Counted from the first letter of the stretch, positions 15,726 to 23,375 are shown. The stretch is 24,076 nucleotides of DNA from Thermoproteota archaeon (GCA_015521385.1 WAOH01000162.1:1-24076); one strand, 5' to 3'. The notes: generated by a model from the sequence alone, not told the origin. A program made the numbers and translations.

Positions 15726-15860
15726 CTCTTCGGTTCCATTGAAGTCCCTATAATGGAGATACGCAACCGCTCCAGAAGGGGATGCTGATTTACATGTCAT
15801 GCCAGAGGAGCTCATGCTCTTGGATGCCTCCAACCGCCCCGATCGCCGTTCTAGGAATAT
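15726..15860. other. Gene-free stretch between the H/ACA-like RNA promoter and the eS17 promoter
   Basis: Part of the 308-nt gap between dnaG and the eS17 gene. I see no convincing gene, tRNA or C/D box RNA here. A 61-codon open frame on the minus strand (15678-15863) runs into the structured RNA and its TATA box and resembles no family I know. Confidence 0.4.
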
Positions 15861-15868
15861 CATAAAAG
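15861..15868 (+). promoter_or_regulatory. TATA-like promoter of the eS17 gene
   Basis: CATAAAAG inside the A/T-rich run ATCATAAAAGATTAAAAT. An RNA start near 15891 would leave a short leader that includes the GAGG ribosome site at 15899-15902. Confidence 0.5.
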
Positions 15869-15908
15869 ATTAAAATGGAGTGGGGCCTGTCCCCTTCCGA
15901 GGATGGAT

Positions 15909-16112
15909 ATGGGAACAGTGAGAGAGAAGGTAATTAAGAGGACCGCGTACAAGCTCGTTAAGCAGTATCCTGATCTCTGGACCGAGGATTTCGAGCACAA
16001 CAAGAAAATACTCTCTCAAATAGCTGAGATAAAGTCTAAGGTCTATAGGAACAGGATAGCAGGATACATAACTAGGCTGAAGGTCCGAGAGAGGGAAGGA
16101 ACACTGGTCTGA
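15909..16112 (+). CDS. rps17e: Small ribosomal subunit protein eS17
   Basis: Archaeal/eukaryotic 30S protein; 67 aa, normal for archaeal eS17, which is much shorter than the eukaryotic form. The family signature is clear: KRTAYKLVKQYPDLWTEDFEHNKK and then KVYRNRIAGYITRL. The start at 15909 (MGTVREK) is preferred over an ATG two codons earlier, because GAGG lies six nt upstream of it and the family begins MGxVR. The earlier ATG at 15903 would have no room for a ribosome site. A TATA box lies at 15861-15868. A run of five T at 16136-16140 after the stop could terminate the RNA. Confidence 0.93.
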   Translation: MGTVREKVIKRTAYKLVKQYPDLWTEDFEHNKKILSQIAEIKSKVYRNRIAGYITRLKVREREGTLV

Positions 16113-16130
16113 TCTCTTTACCTAATATTA

Positions 16131-16142
16131 AGCTCTTTTTCG
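16131..16142 (+). terminator. T-tract after the eS17 gene
   Basis: AGCTCTTTTTCG, with five consecutive T, 24 nt after the stop codon. Archaeal RNA polymerase can stop at U-tracts without a hairpin, so this is plausible but weak. Confidence 0.3.
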
Positions 16143-16207
16143 TTCGATTTCATCATTTTCAGGGCTATCCTTTTAGAAGCCAACTCGCATTCACAAATCG
16201 AGGGAAA

Positions 16208-17593
16208 ATGAAGAGGATACTCTATGAGGACTTAGAGACGGCCCTTAAAGCTAGGGAGGCCAAGATAGCGGTCTTAGGTCAGGGTTACATAGGCCTTCCC
16301 ACTTCACTACTCATGGCGAGGGCGGGATTCACGGTTTACGGATTCGACGTAAACAGGAATTTAATAGAGGGCCTTTCGAGGGGAGAAACTCATCTCAGGC
16401 ACGAGAAAGGTATATCTGAACTATTAGACGAGCTCAAGGAACGTAATTACTTTCCCACCGGAGATCTTAGCGAGCTATACGGGTCTGATGTGGTTCTCAT
16501 AGCAGTTCCCACTCCTAAAGGTAAAGATGGGCCAAACCTCACGATGGTTCTCTCCGCATTAGAAAGCGCCTTGAAGATAGTGAGAAGAGGGGGGCTCATC
16601 GTGATAGAGAGCACACTACCCCCTAGGACTTTCTATGATCTGATAATTCCAACGGTTGAGTCCAATGGCCTCAGGGTGGGTAGAGATTTGTATTTGGCGT
16701 ATTGCCCCGAGAGAGCCCTACCGGGGAAGCTCCTCCACGAGCTCGTCCACAACTTCAGGATAATCGGTGCAATTGATGAAAAGTCGGGAAGGCTGGCTAA
16801 GATACTCTATGAGTCCTTCGTCAAGGGGGGAATAGAGGTAGTCGATCCCCTCACAGCGGAGATGGTCAAACTTGTCGAGAACTCGTACAGGGATGTGAAC
16901 ATAGCATTTGCAAATGAGGTAGCGAGGATGTGCGAGGTCTTGGGCGTCGATGTCAGGAGGGTCAGGGAGTTAGCGAATAGGCACCCTAGGGTAAACATGC
17001 TGGTCCCCGGAATAGGGGTCGGGGGAAGCTGCCTAACAAAAGACCCATGGTTCCTTTTCTGGGCCTCACAGGAAAGGGGCTATCGACCAAACCTGATAAA
17101 GAGGGCCAGGGAGCTGAACGCAGAGATGCCATATCACTACGCTGACGTACTGGATGATGTGGTAAGGCGGCTCAAAGGTGGAAGAAGCGGTGTGATAGCG
17201 GTGTTGGGATCCACGTATAAGGGAGATGTCCCCGATCCTAGGGAATCTCCCGTAGAGCCCTTCGTAAAGGAGTTAATTAAGAGAGGTCACGCGGTCAAAG
17301 TGTACGATCCTCTCGTTAGATCCTCGTTTGGCGGTGAATACGCTCCAGATATCTTAGAAGCCGTTGAAGAAGCTGATGCAGTCGCCTTCGTGACCGATCA
17401 CACGGAATTCAAGATGATTGACCTGAGGAAGCTTAGAGGAGCCATAAGGAAGGAAGGACCTGTGATACTGTTCGACGGTAGACTATTGTTCGATCCAAAG
17501 GAGGCTGAAGAAGCTGGCTTCATATACATATCAGTGGGAAGACCTCCCAAGATATTAGAGGGGTCCCTTATTACGATAGAAGGGGATGAGTGA
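16208..17593 (+). CDS. wecC: UDP-N-acetyl-D-mannosamine dehydrogenase-type nucleotide-sugar dehydrogenase
   Basis: NAD-dependent four-electron oxidation of a UDP-sugar C6 alcohol to a uronic acid, probably UDP-ManNAc to UDP-ManNAcA, for surface polysaccharide or N-glycan synthesis; 461 aa. The N-terminal Rossmann domain has GQGYIGLP (24-31). The middle domain contains YCPERALPGKLLHELVHNFRIIGA, the phrase that separates the WecC branch from UDP-glucose dehydrogenase. The catalytic Cys is Cys275 in GVGGSCLTKDP. The C-terminal UDP-binding domain has LGSTYKGDVPDPRESP and FVTDHTEF. The ATG follows GAGGG, and a weak TATA-like CCTTTTAG lies at 16169-16176. No other sugar genes lie nearby, so the exact substrate is inferred from sequence type. 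It is convergent with the Fe-S oxidoreductase gene. Confidence 0.85.
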   Translation: MKRILYEDLETALKAREAKIAVLGQGYIGLPTSLLMARAGFTVYGFDVNRNLIEGLSRGETHLRHEKGISELLDELKERNYFPTGDLSELYGSDVVLIAVPTPKGKDGPNLTMVLSALESALKIVRRGGLIVIESTLPPRTFYDLIIPTVESNGLRVGRDLYLAYCPERALPGKLLHELVHNFRIIGAIDEKSGRLAKILYESFVKGGIEVVDPLTAEMVKLVENSYRDVNIAFANEVARMCEVLGVDVRRVRELANRHPRVNMLVPGIGVGGSCLTKDPWFLFWASQERGYRPNLIKRARELNAEMPYHYADVLDDVVRRLKGGRSGVIAVLGSTYKGDVPDPRESPVEPFVKELIKRGHAVKVYDPLVRSSFGGEYAPDILEAVEEADAVAFVTDHTEFKMIDLRKLRGAIRKEGPVILFDGRLLFDPKEAEEAGFIYISVGRPPKILEGSLITIEGDE

Positions 17594-17604
17594 GGGGGGC
17601 CTCA

Positions 17605-18696
17605 TCAGGAGATGTGATCCAGCAGGAACGAGGGGAAAGATACTATCTTCATCCCCTTGACCTTGTTTCTACCTTCTAGAGCCTCGTAGATCATGGAATA
17701 ACACGCAATCTCTTCTATAATTACATAATCAGCATTCATGCTACTGGCTATGTCGAGAAGCCTTCTGAGCCATCTGTCGAATTTCTCGGGCTCGGCTTGG
17801 TAGATGAGTGTGGCTCCGCAGTCACAGCATACCCACTCCGGGACCTCGATCACATCCGCATTCTTTATGGATCTGAGTATCCTTTCCGAAGCGCCTTTAC
17901 TTCTACATGAGGGTATCAAGAATATTTTGTTCTTCTTCCCCTTTAAGCTCTTAGTTTTGATCCTTCCCTCCTCTAGAGCCTCCTCAATGGCCGAGGCCAA
18001 GTCCTCCATGCCCAAGTCCGTGAACATATTGGCACAGAGAGAACACCCAGATACCACGCGCTTCGGGGATAGATCAGCTAGGAATCGTCTCAACTCCTCT
18101 CTAGACTCCTCAGAGCTATCTTTCTCCCCAATTACATACAGTAGACCTCCGCAACACGGCTCGTTAGTTCCCGCGGGGACCACCTCACCTGAAATCTTCT
18201 GAAGCAGCTTATTCGCTGCCAGCGCTACTTCGGGAACCGTATGCACCCAACATCCCGCGAAGAAAAGTAAGTCTGCCCCTTTCTCTGGTTGGAAATCTGG
18301 GGGTAGCCAGACACCCTTGGTTATCCTGTCCCCAATCGGGCTCCCAGTTTTCCTCCTGACATCCCTCATGCCCACGGTGACCAAGGGAACGTATCCCATA
18401 TCTATTAGCGCAGACCTAGAACCCACGATCACCCCGAAGACATCTATGTCCACGGGACAGAAACTGCTACATAGCCCGCAGTTCATGCAGGTGAAGGTAT
18501 AGCTAAGGAACTCCTCTGTCAATTCAATCTTTCCATTGCTGAGCATCGAGAGGAGCTTTATACGCGCCCTAGCACCTTCTGTCTCCCTGAGGTCCTCGAC
18601 ATGGAACATGGGACAAGGGATGTTGCAGGCTCCGCATCCGATGCATCTTCCAAGCTCCCTGATGAGGTGCTCCGGGAACTCCACCAAGGATTTCAC
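17605..18696 (-). CDS. Fe-S oxidoreductase subunit, GlcF/LldE/HdrD-like
   Basis: Electron-transfer partner of the FAD oxidase encoded just upstream; 363 aa. The N-terminal part is a two-[4Fe-4S] ferredoxin-like domain with Cys at 18, 21, 24, 28 and 70, 73, 76, 80 (CIGCGACNIPC, CMNCGLCSSFC). Two CCG-type domains follow. The first is complete (Cys149, CCGG at 181-184, CSLC at 218-221). The second is divergent (Cys264, CCDCG at 290-294, and a single Cys instead of the final CxxC). In this family electrons pass from the flavin to a quinone, to a ferredoxin or to another acceptor; which applies here cannot be seen. The ATG overlaps the stop of the FAD subunit gene by 4 nt (ATGA), so translation is coupled and a complex is likely. 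Confidence 0.88.
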   Translation of the reverse strand: MKSLVEFPEHLIRELGRCIGCGACNIPCPMFHVEDLRETEGARARIKLLSMLSNGKIELTEEFLSYTFTCMNCGLCSSFCPVDIDVFGVIVGSRSALIDMGYVPLVTVGMRDVRRKTGSPIGDRITKGVWLPPDFQPEKGADLLFFAGCWVHTVPEVALAANKLLQKISGEVVPAGTNEPCCGGLLYVIGEKDSSEESREELRRFLADLSPKRVVSGCSLCANMFTDLGMEDLASAIEEALEEGRIKTKSLKGKKNKIFLIPSCRSKGASERILRSIKNADVIEVPEWVCCDCGATLIYQAEPEKFDRWLRRLLDIASSMNADYVIIEEIACYSMIYEALEGRNKVKGMKIVSFPSFLLDHIS

Positions 18697-20030
18697 CTCT
18701 CGATGAGCTTTCCGGGGTTCATGATCCAGTTCGGATCCAAGGCCTCTTTCACCCTCGAGAAGATGGTTACAAACCCCTCATCCATATCTTGGCTTATTCT
18801 GTTGATTCCGACTCCGGTTCCGAATCCCACAGATCCTCCTAACGATATTGTCCTGCTAATGACGTTTTGAGCCGCCTTTTCTGTCCTCTCAACCTCCTTC
18901 TCGTTGGTAGGGTCGTATAAGAACACGGCCATGACCCAGCCTAAGGGTGGGTCGAAAATCGTTACCACCGGGAGCTTCATCCTAGAGCCCGTCCTATCTA
19001 TCTCTTGGACCGCGTCCCTGACCAAGTGAGGATGGACCCTCATGCTCACCACTTTTATCGCAGAACCTCTACTCCTAGCTATCTCGTACAGGCCCTTCCT
19101 TCTAACCCATATGTCATCCACATCGCTCAGATCAGCTTCCTCGTGCTGTATTTCCATGCTACTGAGGACCTCGCTCAACCTCGAACTCCAGAGATCGACG
19201 CACTCCTCCTTGCCTGCTAACTCCAGGTAGGCCACGGCCTCCGTTCCCCCACCCTCTACCACCTCTCTGTAGTTATGATACACCTCAAAACCCATCACAC
19301 CCATGCCCTCCCTTTCCACGGTGTTCTGGACGGTTATCGAATCGGACACATCTGAGAACTCTATCACGAACGCTCTCCTACTCTCAGGTATTGGGGGAAG
19401 CCTCAGGTACGCGGATGTGATTATCCCCAAGGTGCCCTCGGATCCCAGTATGAGTCCCAAGGCGTTCCACTTGCTCGGAGGACCGGGCTGCTCCACCAAG
19501 ACAACCTCACCCGATGGAAGGACGACTTCAACTCCTATCACTAGGTCCTTCATGGTTCCGTACTTAGCTGAAAGCGGGGAAGCCGCGTCCTCGGCTATCA
19601 AACCACCTACAGTGGAGAAACCAGCTCCATCGGGGTTTATCGGCATGAACCTATCGGGAAATAGCTTATTGAGTTCTAAGACCTTCACTCCAGATTCTAC
19701 GCGGATGAGGCCGCTGTAGTCGTCTTTATCCAACACCCCGTTCATCATCTGCATGTCTACGACTATGCCCCCCTCTATGGGTAGTGGTCCTCCCACCAGC
19801 GAAGTCCCCGAGCCCCTAGGAATCACTGGGACCCCGTATCTATTGGCAGCTTCAACGACGAAGGATACGTCCTCGACATCGGATGGTCTAACCACCGCAG
19901 AGGGGATTGCGTGAATACCAGATGCATCGTACGAGTAAGCGGACCTATCTAGATCTTCTAGAAGTACCCTATCTTCACCTAACTGGGAGGCTATCTCCTC
20001 TGCAGCTTTAACCGCAGGCTCCTCGGCCAT
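18693..20030 (-). CDS. glcD: FAD-linked 2-hydroxyacid oxidase, GlcD-like (glycolate or D-lactate)
   Basis: Flavoprotein of the VAO/FAD_binding_4 family, 445 aa, oxidising a 2-hydroxyacid such as glycolate or D-lactate to the 2-oxoacid. The FAD-binding segment reads RYGVPVIPRGSGTSLVGG (64-81). It is followed by STVGGLIAEDAASPLSAKYG and LGSEGTLGIITSAYLRLPP, all typical of GlcD. The C-terminal oxidase domain ends with GFGTGVGINR and DPNWIMNPGK. Substrate choice within the family cannot be read from sequence. The Fe-S subunit gene follows with a 4-nt overlap. A TATA-like GGTTATTACATT on the minus strand (20061-20072) predicts an RNA start near 20042. The divergent gcvT gene starts 74 nt away. Confidence 0.88.
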   Translation of the reverse strand: MAEEPAVKAAEEIASQLGEDRVLLEDLDRSAYSYDASGIHAIPSAVVRPSDVEDVSFVVEAANRYGVPVIPRGSGTSLVGGPLPIEGGIVVDMQMMNGVLDKDDYSGLIRVESGVKVLELNKLFPDRFMPINPDGAGFSTVGGLIAEDAASPLSAKYGTMKDLVIGVEVVLPSGEVVLVEQPGPPSKWNALGLILGSEGTLGIITSAYLRLPPIPESRRAFVIEFSDVSDSITVQNTVEREGMGVMGFEVYHNYREVVEGGGTEAVAYLELAGKEECVDLWSSRLSEVLSSMEIQHEEADLSDVDDIWVRRKGLYEIARSRGSAIKVVSMRVHPHLVRDAVQEIDRTGSRMKLPVVTIFDPPLGWVMAVFLYDPTNEKEVERTEKAAQNVISRTISLGGSVGFGTGVGINRISQDMDEGFVTIFSRVKEALDPNWIMNPGKLIER

Positions 20031-20060
20031 ATTTAACCCTAAGACCCACGTGAGCGGGAA

Positions 20061-20072
20061 AATGTAATAACC
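20061..20072. promoter_or_regulatory. A/T-rich element between divergent glcD and gcvT
   Basis: AATGTAATAACC can act as a weak TATA box on either strand. It gives an RNA start near 20042 for glcD and near 20093 for gcvT, both at reasonable distances from the start codons. A shared core promoter is inference. Confidence 0.35.
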
Positions 20073-20103
20073 TTTCGCAGAGTAGTGGTACCGGTGGGAT
20101 ACG

Positions 20104-21204
20104 GTGTTCAGACTTCCACTAGACGGTCTTCACAGGGAACTCGGGGCCAAATTCTTCGAGTTCGCCGGTTGGGAAATGCCGATGAAGTACACGAACTCGC
20201 TCAAGGAAACACTGTCAGTCAGGAACGCGGTCGGGATATTTGACACATCTCACATGGGCCGTTTTCTGATAAGGGGCCCTCAAGCGATCGATTTCCTACA
20301 GAGAGCCACATCCAACGACCTCAAAATATCTAGTGGCAGGACCAGATACACACTCACCCTGAATCCGGAGGGTGGTATAAAGGACGATAATGTGGCCTTC
20401 AAGCTGTCAGAAGACCTCGTCCTGTTCGTGGTGAACGCGTCAAACAGGGAGAAAATATTGAGGTGGTTTGAGGCATTGATGTCAGAATGGAACATGGATG
20501 TCGAGATGAGCGATGAGACCTTCAGAACCGTGATGATGGCTATCCAAGGACCTAAGGCCAGGGACTTAGTTCACGATGTGCTGGGGATGACCTTCAACCT
20601 CAAGAAATTCAGGGTGCAGGAGGGGATGCATGAGGGAACGAAGTTCATCGTAAGTAGGACAGGTTACACGGGCGAGGACGGTTACGAGATAGTAACTTGG
20701 GACGTACACTGGGCCGAATCCCTCTATAGGGAACTGGTGAACAGAGGAGCCGTCCCCTGCGGACTGGTCGCTAGGGACATACTCAGACTAGAGGCCGGGT
20801 TAGTTCTATACGGCAATGACATAACCGAAGAAACTAACCCATTCGAGGCGGGCTTGGATTTCGCCGTGAAACTGGACAAGGAGTCATTCGTCGGGAAGGA
20901 AGCCCTATTGAAAGTTAGGGAGGAGGGAATAAGGAGGAAGAGGGTCGGCCTAGTTAGCGAGACTAGAAATTCCCCTAGGAAGGGGGATAGGATACTCAAA
21001 GGTGGAGAAGAGGTGGGCTTGGTCACCAGCGGCACCTTCAGCCCCACCTTAGGGAGGGGGATAGGCATGGGATATGTACCGCCGGAACTGGCCAGAGAGG
21101 GAGAGGAGTTAACCATAAGGGGATTAAAGGAGTTCAAGGTGAGGGTATCTAAAATGCCCTTCTACGACGAAAGTAAGTACGGGTGGAGGAGGACCTCTAC
21201 CTGA
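20104..21204 (+). CDS. gcvT: Glycine cleavage system T protein (aminomethyltransferase)
   Basis: Transfers the methylene group from the aminomethyl arm of lipoylated H protein to tetrahydrofolate or an archaeal pterin, releasing ammonia; 366 aa, the family length. Characteristic segments are HRELGAKFFEFAGWEMPMKY, VGIFDTSHMGRFLIRGP, NPEGGIKDDNVAF (87-99, holding the catalytic Asp region), SRTGYTGEDGYEI, and GLVARDILRLEAGLVLYGNDI with NPFEAGLDFAVKLDK. The C-terminal barrel has GKEALLKVREEG and GRGIGMGYVP. The start is GTG, supported by GGTGG six nt upstream. The P, H and L protein genes are not in the window. The gene overlaps the end of uS17 on the other strand by 8 nt. Confidence 0.94.
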   Translation: MFRLPLDGLHRELGAKFFEFAGWEMPMKYTNSLKETLSVRNAVGIFDTSHMGRFLIRGPQAIDFLQRATSNDLKISSGRTRYTLTLNPEGGIKDDNVAFKLSEDLVLFVVNASNREKILRWFEALMSEWNMDVEMSDETFRTVMMAIQGPKARDLVHDVLGMTFNLKKFRVQEGMHEGTKFIVSRTGYTGEDGYEIVTWDVHWAESLYRELVNRGAVPCGLVARDILRLEAGLVLYGNDITEETNPFEAGLDFAVKLDKESFVGKEALLKVREEGIRRKRVGLVSETRNSPRKGDRILKGGEEVGLVTSGTFSPTLGRGIGMGYVPPELAREGEELTIRGLKEFKVRVSKMPFYDESKYGWRRTST

Positions 21205-21529
21205 CCTTTCCCAAGACCACATGACTGACCGTCTTAGCGATCCTCCGAGTTTCAGCTATTTTGACTACATCCCCCTCCTTTATGTCTAGGCACGGTGGGA
21301 GATGCGCGTGGATCTTGCTCCTCCTTCTCTCGTATCTCTTGTACTTCGGCCTGTAGTGTAGGTACTCGACCAGCACGGTAACTGTCCCAGTCATCTTAGT
21401 GCTTATCACCCTCCCCACCAAGGTCTTCCCCCTAACCGATATGCTTCCATGCCAGGGGCACTTATCATCAGTGCATTCCCTTTCAGGAGGGATCACGTCT
21501 CCTATCAGGTATTCGGACAGCCTTCTCAT
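21197..21529 (-). CDS. rps17: Small ribosomal subunit protein uS17
   Basis: Primary 16S-binding 30S protein with an OB fold; 110 aa, normal for the archaeal form. The N-terminal archaeal extension has IPPERECTDDKCPWHGSISVRG, followed by VGRVISTKMTGTVTVLVEYLHYRPKYKRYERRRSKIHAHLPP and the ending EGDVVKIAETRRIAKTVSHVVLGKVR, all family landmarks. The ATG overlaps the rnp1 stop by 4 nt (ATGA). In most archaea uL14, uL24 and eS4 follow; here the convergent gcvT gene follows instead, overlapping the 3' end by 8 nt. Confidence 0.96.
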   Translation of the reverse strand: MRRLSEYLIGDVIPPERECTDDKCPWHGSISVRGKTLVGRVISTKMTGTVTVLVEYLHYRPKYKRYERRRSKIHAHLPPCLDIKEGDVVKIAETRRIAKTVSHVVLGKVR

Positions 21530-21750
21530 ACCTTCTTCACCCTTTCCTCAGGTCTTCCCACTATCCTATCACCTAGGACAATGACTCGTTTACCACTAGG
21601 CAACCTAAATAAAAACAACCTCTTCTCTTTCGGTAACCTGACATCACCCCTACGGGTCCTGATCACGAGCGTGTTCTTTGTCTCATAAATAACCTTCCCC
21701 TTGATCCCCAGCTCCGACAGATTGGGTGAGGACAACAGCTCCACCTCCAA
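21526..21750 (-). CDS. rnp1: RNase P protein component 1 (Rpp29/Pop4), start codon uncertain
   Basis: Protein subunit of archaeal RNase P that helps the RNA cleave tRNA 5' leaders. The span given starts at the first canonical codon (TTG, 74 aa). The Sm-like core is clear: NLSELGIKGKVIYETKNTLVIRT and the C-terminal VGRPEERVKKV. The reading frame continues without a stop upstream of this TTG and there encodes PSNLLYHELIG, the conserved beginning of the family (HELIGL). The real start is therefore probably near 21789, where the only candidate is ATA, or an ATG has been lost to an assembly error. No ATG, GTG or TTG exists between 21750 and the in-frame region overlapping the uL29 end. The gene sits between uL29 and uS17 in classic archaeal order. 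Confidence 0.85.
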   Translation of the reverse strand: MEVELLSSPNLSELGIKGKVIYETKNTLVIRTRRGDVRLPKEKRLFLFRLPSGKRVIVLGDRIVGRPEERVKKV

Positions 21751-21794
21751 ACCGATGAGCTCGTGGTAAAGGAGATTGGAGGGCTTTATGGGAG

Positions 21795-22004
21795 CTATAT
21801 CTTTATACCCCTCTCCCTGAGAATAGTCAGTATCCTGGCCTTCTCTCTCCTCAGTTCCTTATTGAGGTGGACCTTCTCAGCAGCGCCCATCAGCCTCTTG
21901 GCCTCTAGGAGGAAAAACTCCTTCTCAACTTCCCTCAGCCGATCCATAAGCTCCTCGTTGGTCATACCCCTTAACTCCTCAACCTTCCTCGTTGGCAACC
22001 TCAC
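21795..22004 (-). CDS. rpl29: Large ribosomal subunit protein uL29
   Basis: 50S protein near the peptide exit tunnel; 69 aa, made of two helices. The pattern KVEELRGMTNEELMDRLREVEKEFFLLEAKRL and then KELRREKARILTILRERG matches archaeal uL29. The ATG at 22004 is preferred over one 13 codons later because the family begins with a RxxEIREMxxEEL-like helix. The start lies 26 nt inside the end of the rps3 gene, so translation is probably coupled. The SUI1/YciH gene that often follows uL29 in archaea is missing. Confidence 0.93.
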   Translation of the reverse strand: MRLPTRKVEELRGMTNEELMDRLREVEKEFFLLEAKRLMGAAEKVHLNKELRREKARILTILRERGIKI

Positions 22005-22860
22005 TCACCTCCTCATTATCCACAGATTCGGACGTCTCAGCCACCTCTTCTCTCTCAACCTGCTCAGATGCATCGGCAGCGGATCTATCTTCCGATCCCT
22101 CGGGTTCGATCTCCGGTCCTTCAGTCTCCTCAATCCCTTCGGGAGACTCCAAGGCCTCAACCAATTCTTCTGGAACCTCAACCTCCACCTCCGAAGAGGA
22201 CAGCTCCTCTCTCTCTGCCTTCATCTTCTGCCTTATCTCCTCAATCACTTCCTCCTTTATCTCCACCATGTCAGGACTTTCAACGTCCGGCCTCACTATT
22301 CTAACTCTGACGCCGATGACCCCTTGGGGCATGAGCACATGCTTCACAGCATAGTCGACCTTCTCAATCTGATCTTGGCCACACCTGTAAATGACCCCGG
22401 CCCTGAACCTCTCTTCCCTTGCTCTTTGGCTTCCGAATTTTCCTGCGAGCCTTATTTCCACCCCCTTTGCACCGGCCATCATCACCCTCCTCAGAGCGGA
22501 GAAAGCGACCCTCTTATGCCTCTCTCCCCTAGCAATTCTTCTAGCTATGTAACCCGCTACGATTCTCGCACTCAAGAACGGCTCATCCACCTTTTTAGCC
22601 TGAATATACGGGTTGGAGATCCCTAAGGCCTCTTTTACCATTTCACCTATCCTTTTAGAGGCTCTTCCACCCCTGCCTATGATTATTCCTGGACGCTCGA
22701 CGTAAACGGTTATGATGTCCCTTACCGGGGTAGAGGATATGTCAACACCGTGAAAACCAGCCTTCTCAGCCACCTTCTCCATCAGCTCATGTAGGGAATA
22801 TCTGATGATACCCTCTTGAACGAATTTCTTGTAATTGGGTAGGGTCTTTGCAGCACTCAT
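21979..22860 (-). CDS. rps3: Small ribosomal subunit protein uS3 with long acidic tail
   Basis: 30S head protein at the mRNA entry site; 293 aa, clearly longer than the roughly 210-240 aa I expect for archaeal uS3. The first 200 residues are canonical: a KH domain with YVERPGIIIGRGGRASKRIGEMV (GRGG at 62-65), FLSARIVAGYIARRI, FSALRRVMMAGAKGVEIRLAGKFG, and MPQGVIGVRVRIVRPD. From about residue 208 the chain becomes a low-complexity tail of about 85 residues rich in Glu, Ser and Val, probably disordered. The ATG overlaps the uL22 stop by 4 nt, and the end overlaps uL29 by 26 nt. Confidence 0.95.
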   Translation of the reverse strand: MSAAKTLPNYKKFVQEGIIRYSLHELMEKVAEKAGFHGVDISSTPVRDIITVYVERPGIIIGRGGRASKRIGEMVKEALGISNPYIQAKKVDEPFLSARIVAGYIARRIARGERHKRVAFSALRRVMMAGAKGVEIRLAGKFGSQRAREERFRAGVIYRCGQDQIEKVDYAVKHVLMPQGVIGVRVRIVRPDVESPDMVEIKEEVIEEIRQKMKAEREELSSSEVEVEVPEELVEALESPEGIEETEGPEIEPEGSEDRSAADASEQVEREEVAETSESVDNEEVSEVANEEG

Positions 22861-23327
22861 TCTTCCTCCTCCCTCTCCTCTAGTACTATCTCTACATGGA
22901 CCAGCTGCTCCACTCTGGGGGTAGCTCTACCGTAAGCCCTAGGGAAGATCCTCTTCAGCTTGGTCCCTGTTTGGGCGGCTGCATGCTTAACATACAGTCG
23001 ATCGGGATCCAGGTCTTTATTAGTGGCGTTGTGTTCCGCGCTCTTGAGTATCTTCTTCACAAGTTTCGCTGCCTTCACAGGATATCTGCCGGGCTTCCAT
23101 CCGTTCAATTCCCTCCTATGGGGAATCCCCCTCTTGAACCTCCTGAAGGGTACGGCCCTCTTTAGGGCTATCACATCGTCCAGAATCTGGTAAGCCTCCG
23201 ATAGTTTCTTGCCCCGGATGGCCCTCAGCAGCTCAACCGTCTCCTTAAAAGATACCCTCAGGTCTCTCCCTGAAGCCATTGCCTCCCGCTCGCCTTTAGC
23301 GCTGTAGGAATATCCCCACGATGGCAA
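22857..23327 (-). CDS. rpl22: Large ribosomal subunit protein uL22
   Basis: 50S protein lining the peptide exit tunnel; 156 aa, typical of archaeal uL22. Landmarks are GRDLRVSFKETVELLRAIRGKKLSEA, DVIALKRAVPFRRFKRGIPHRRELNGWKPGRYPVKAA and IFPRAYGRATPRVEQLVHVEIVL. The start is TTG at 23327 (MPSWGYSYSAKG, matching the family's xRWxYS beginning), with GGGAGGT upstream at a suitable distance. An internal ATG 16 codons later is less likely. It is the first gene of this ribosomal run: uS19 and uL2, which usually precede it, are absent. A TATA palindrome at 23367-23374 provides a promoter. Confidence 0.95.
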   Translation of the reverse strand: MPSWGYSYSAKGEREAMASGRDLRVSFKETVELLRAIRGKKLSEAYQILDDVIALKRAVPFRRFKRGIPHRRELNGWKPGRYPVKAAKLVKKILKSAEHNATNKDLDPDRLYVKHAAAQTGTKLKRIFPRAYGRATPRVEQLVHVEIVLEEREEEE

Positions 23328-23366
23328 CCTTCTTTACCTCCCTTCGGTTGGCATAGATCGGGGGCG

Positions 23367-23374
23367 TTTATAAA
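23367..23374 (-). promoter_or_regulatory. TATA box of the rpl22-rps3-rpl29-rnp1-rps17 run
   Basis: TTTATAAA, again palindromic. On the minus strand it predicts an RNA start near 23345 and an 18-nt leader containing GGGAGGT before the TTG of rpl22. On the plus strand it touches the ATG of the phosphatase gene and is too close to serve it. Confidence 0.55.
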
Positions 23375-23375
23375 A

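Noticed and set aside
15678..15863. 61-codon open frame on the minus strand upstream of dnaG
   Set aside because: It runs through the TATA box and into the basal stem of the H/ACA-like RNA, has no recognisable family and no clear ribosome site.
16150..16156. ATGATGA on the minus strand, resembling a C box of a C/D RNA
   Set aside because: No CTGA D box follows on that strand within about 60 nt, and no terminal stem is visible.
22068..22354. Ser- and Pro-rich plus-strand open frames opposite rps3
   Set aside because: Low-complexity antisense of the acidic uS3 tail; no start signal or family.
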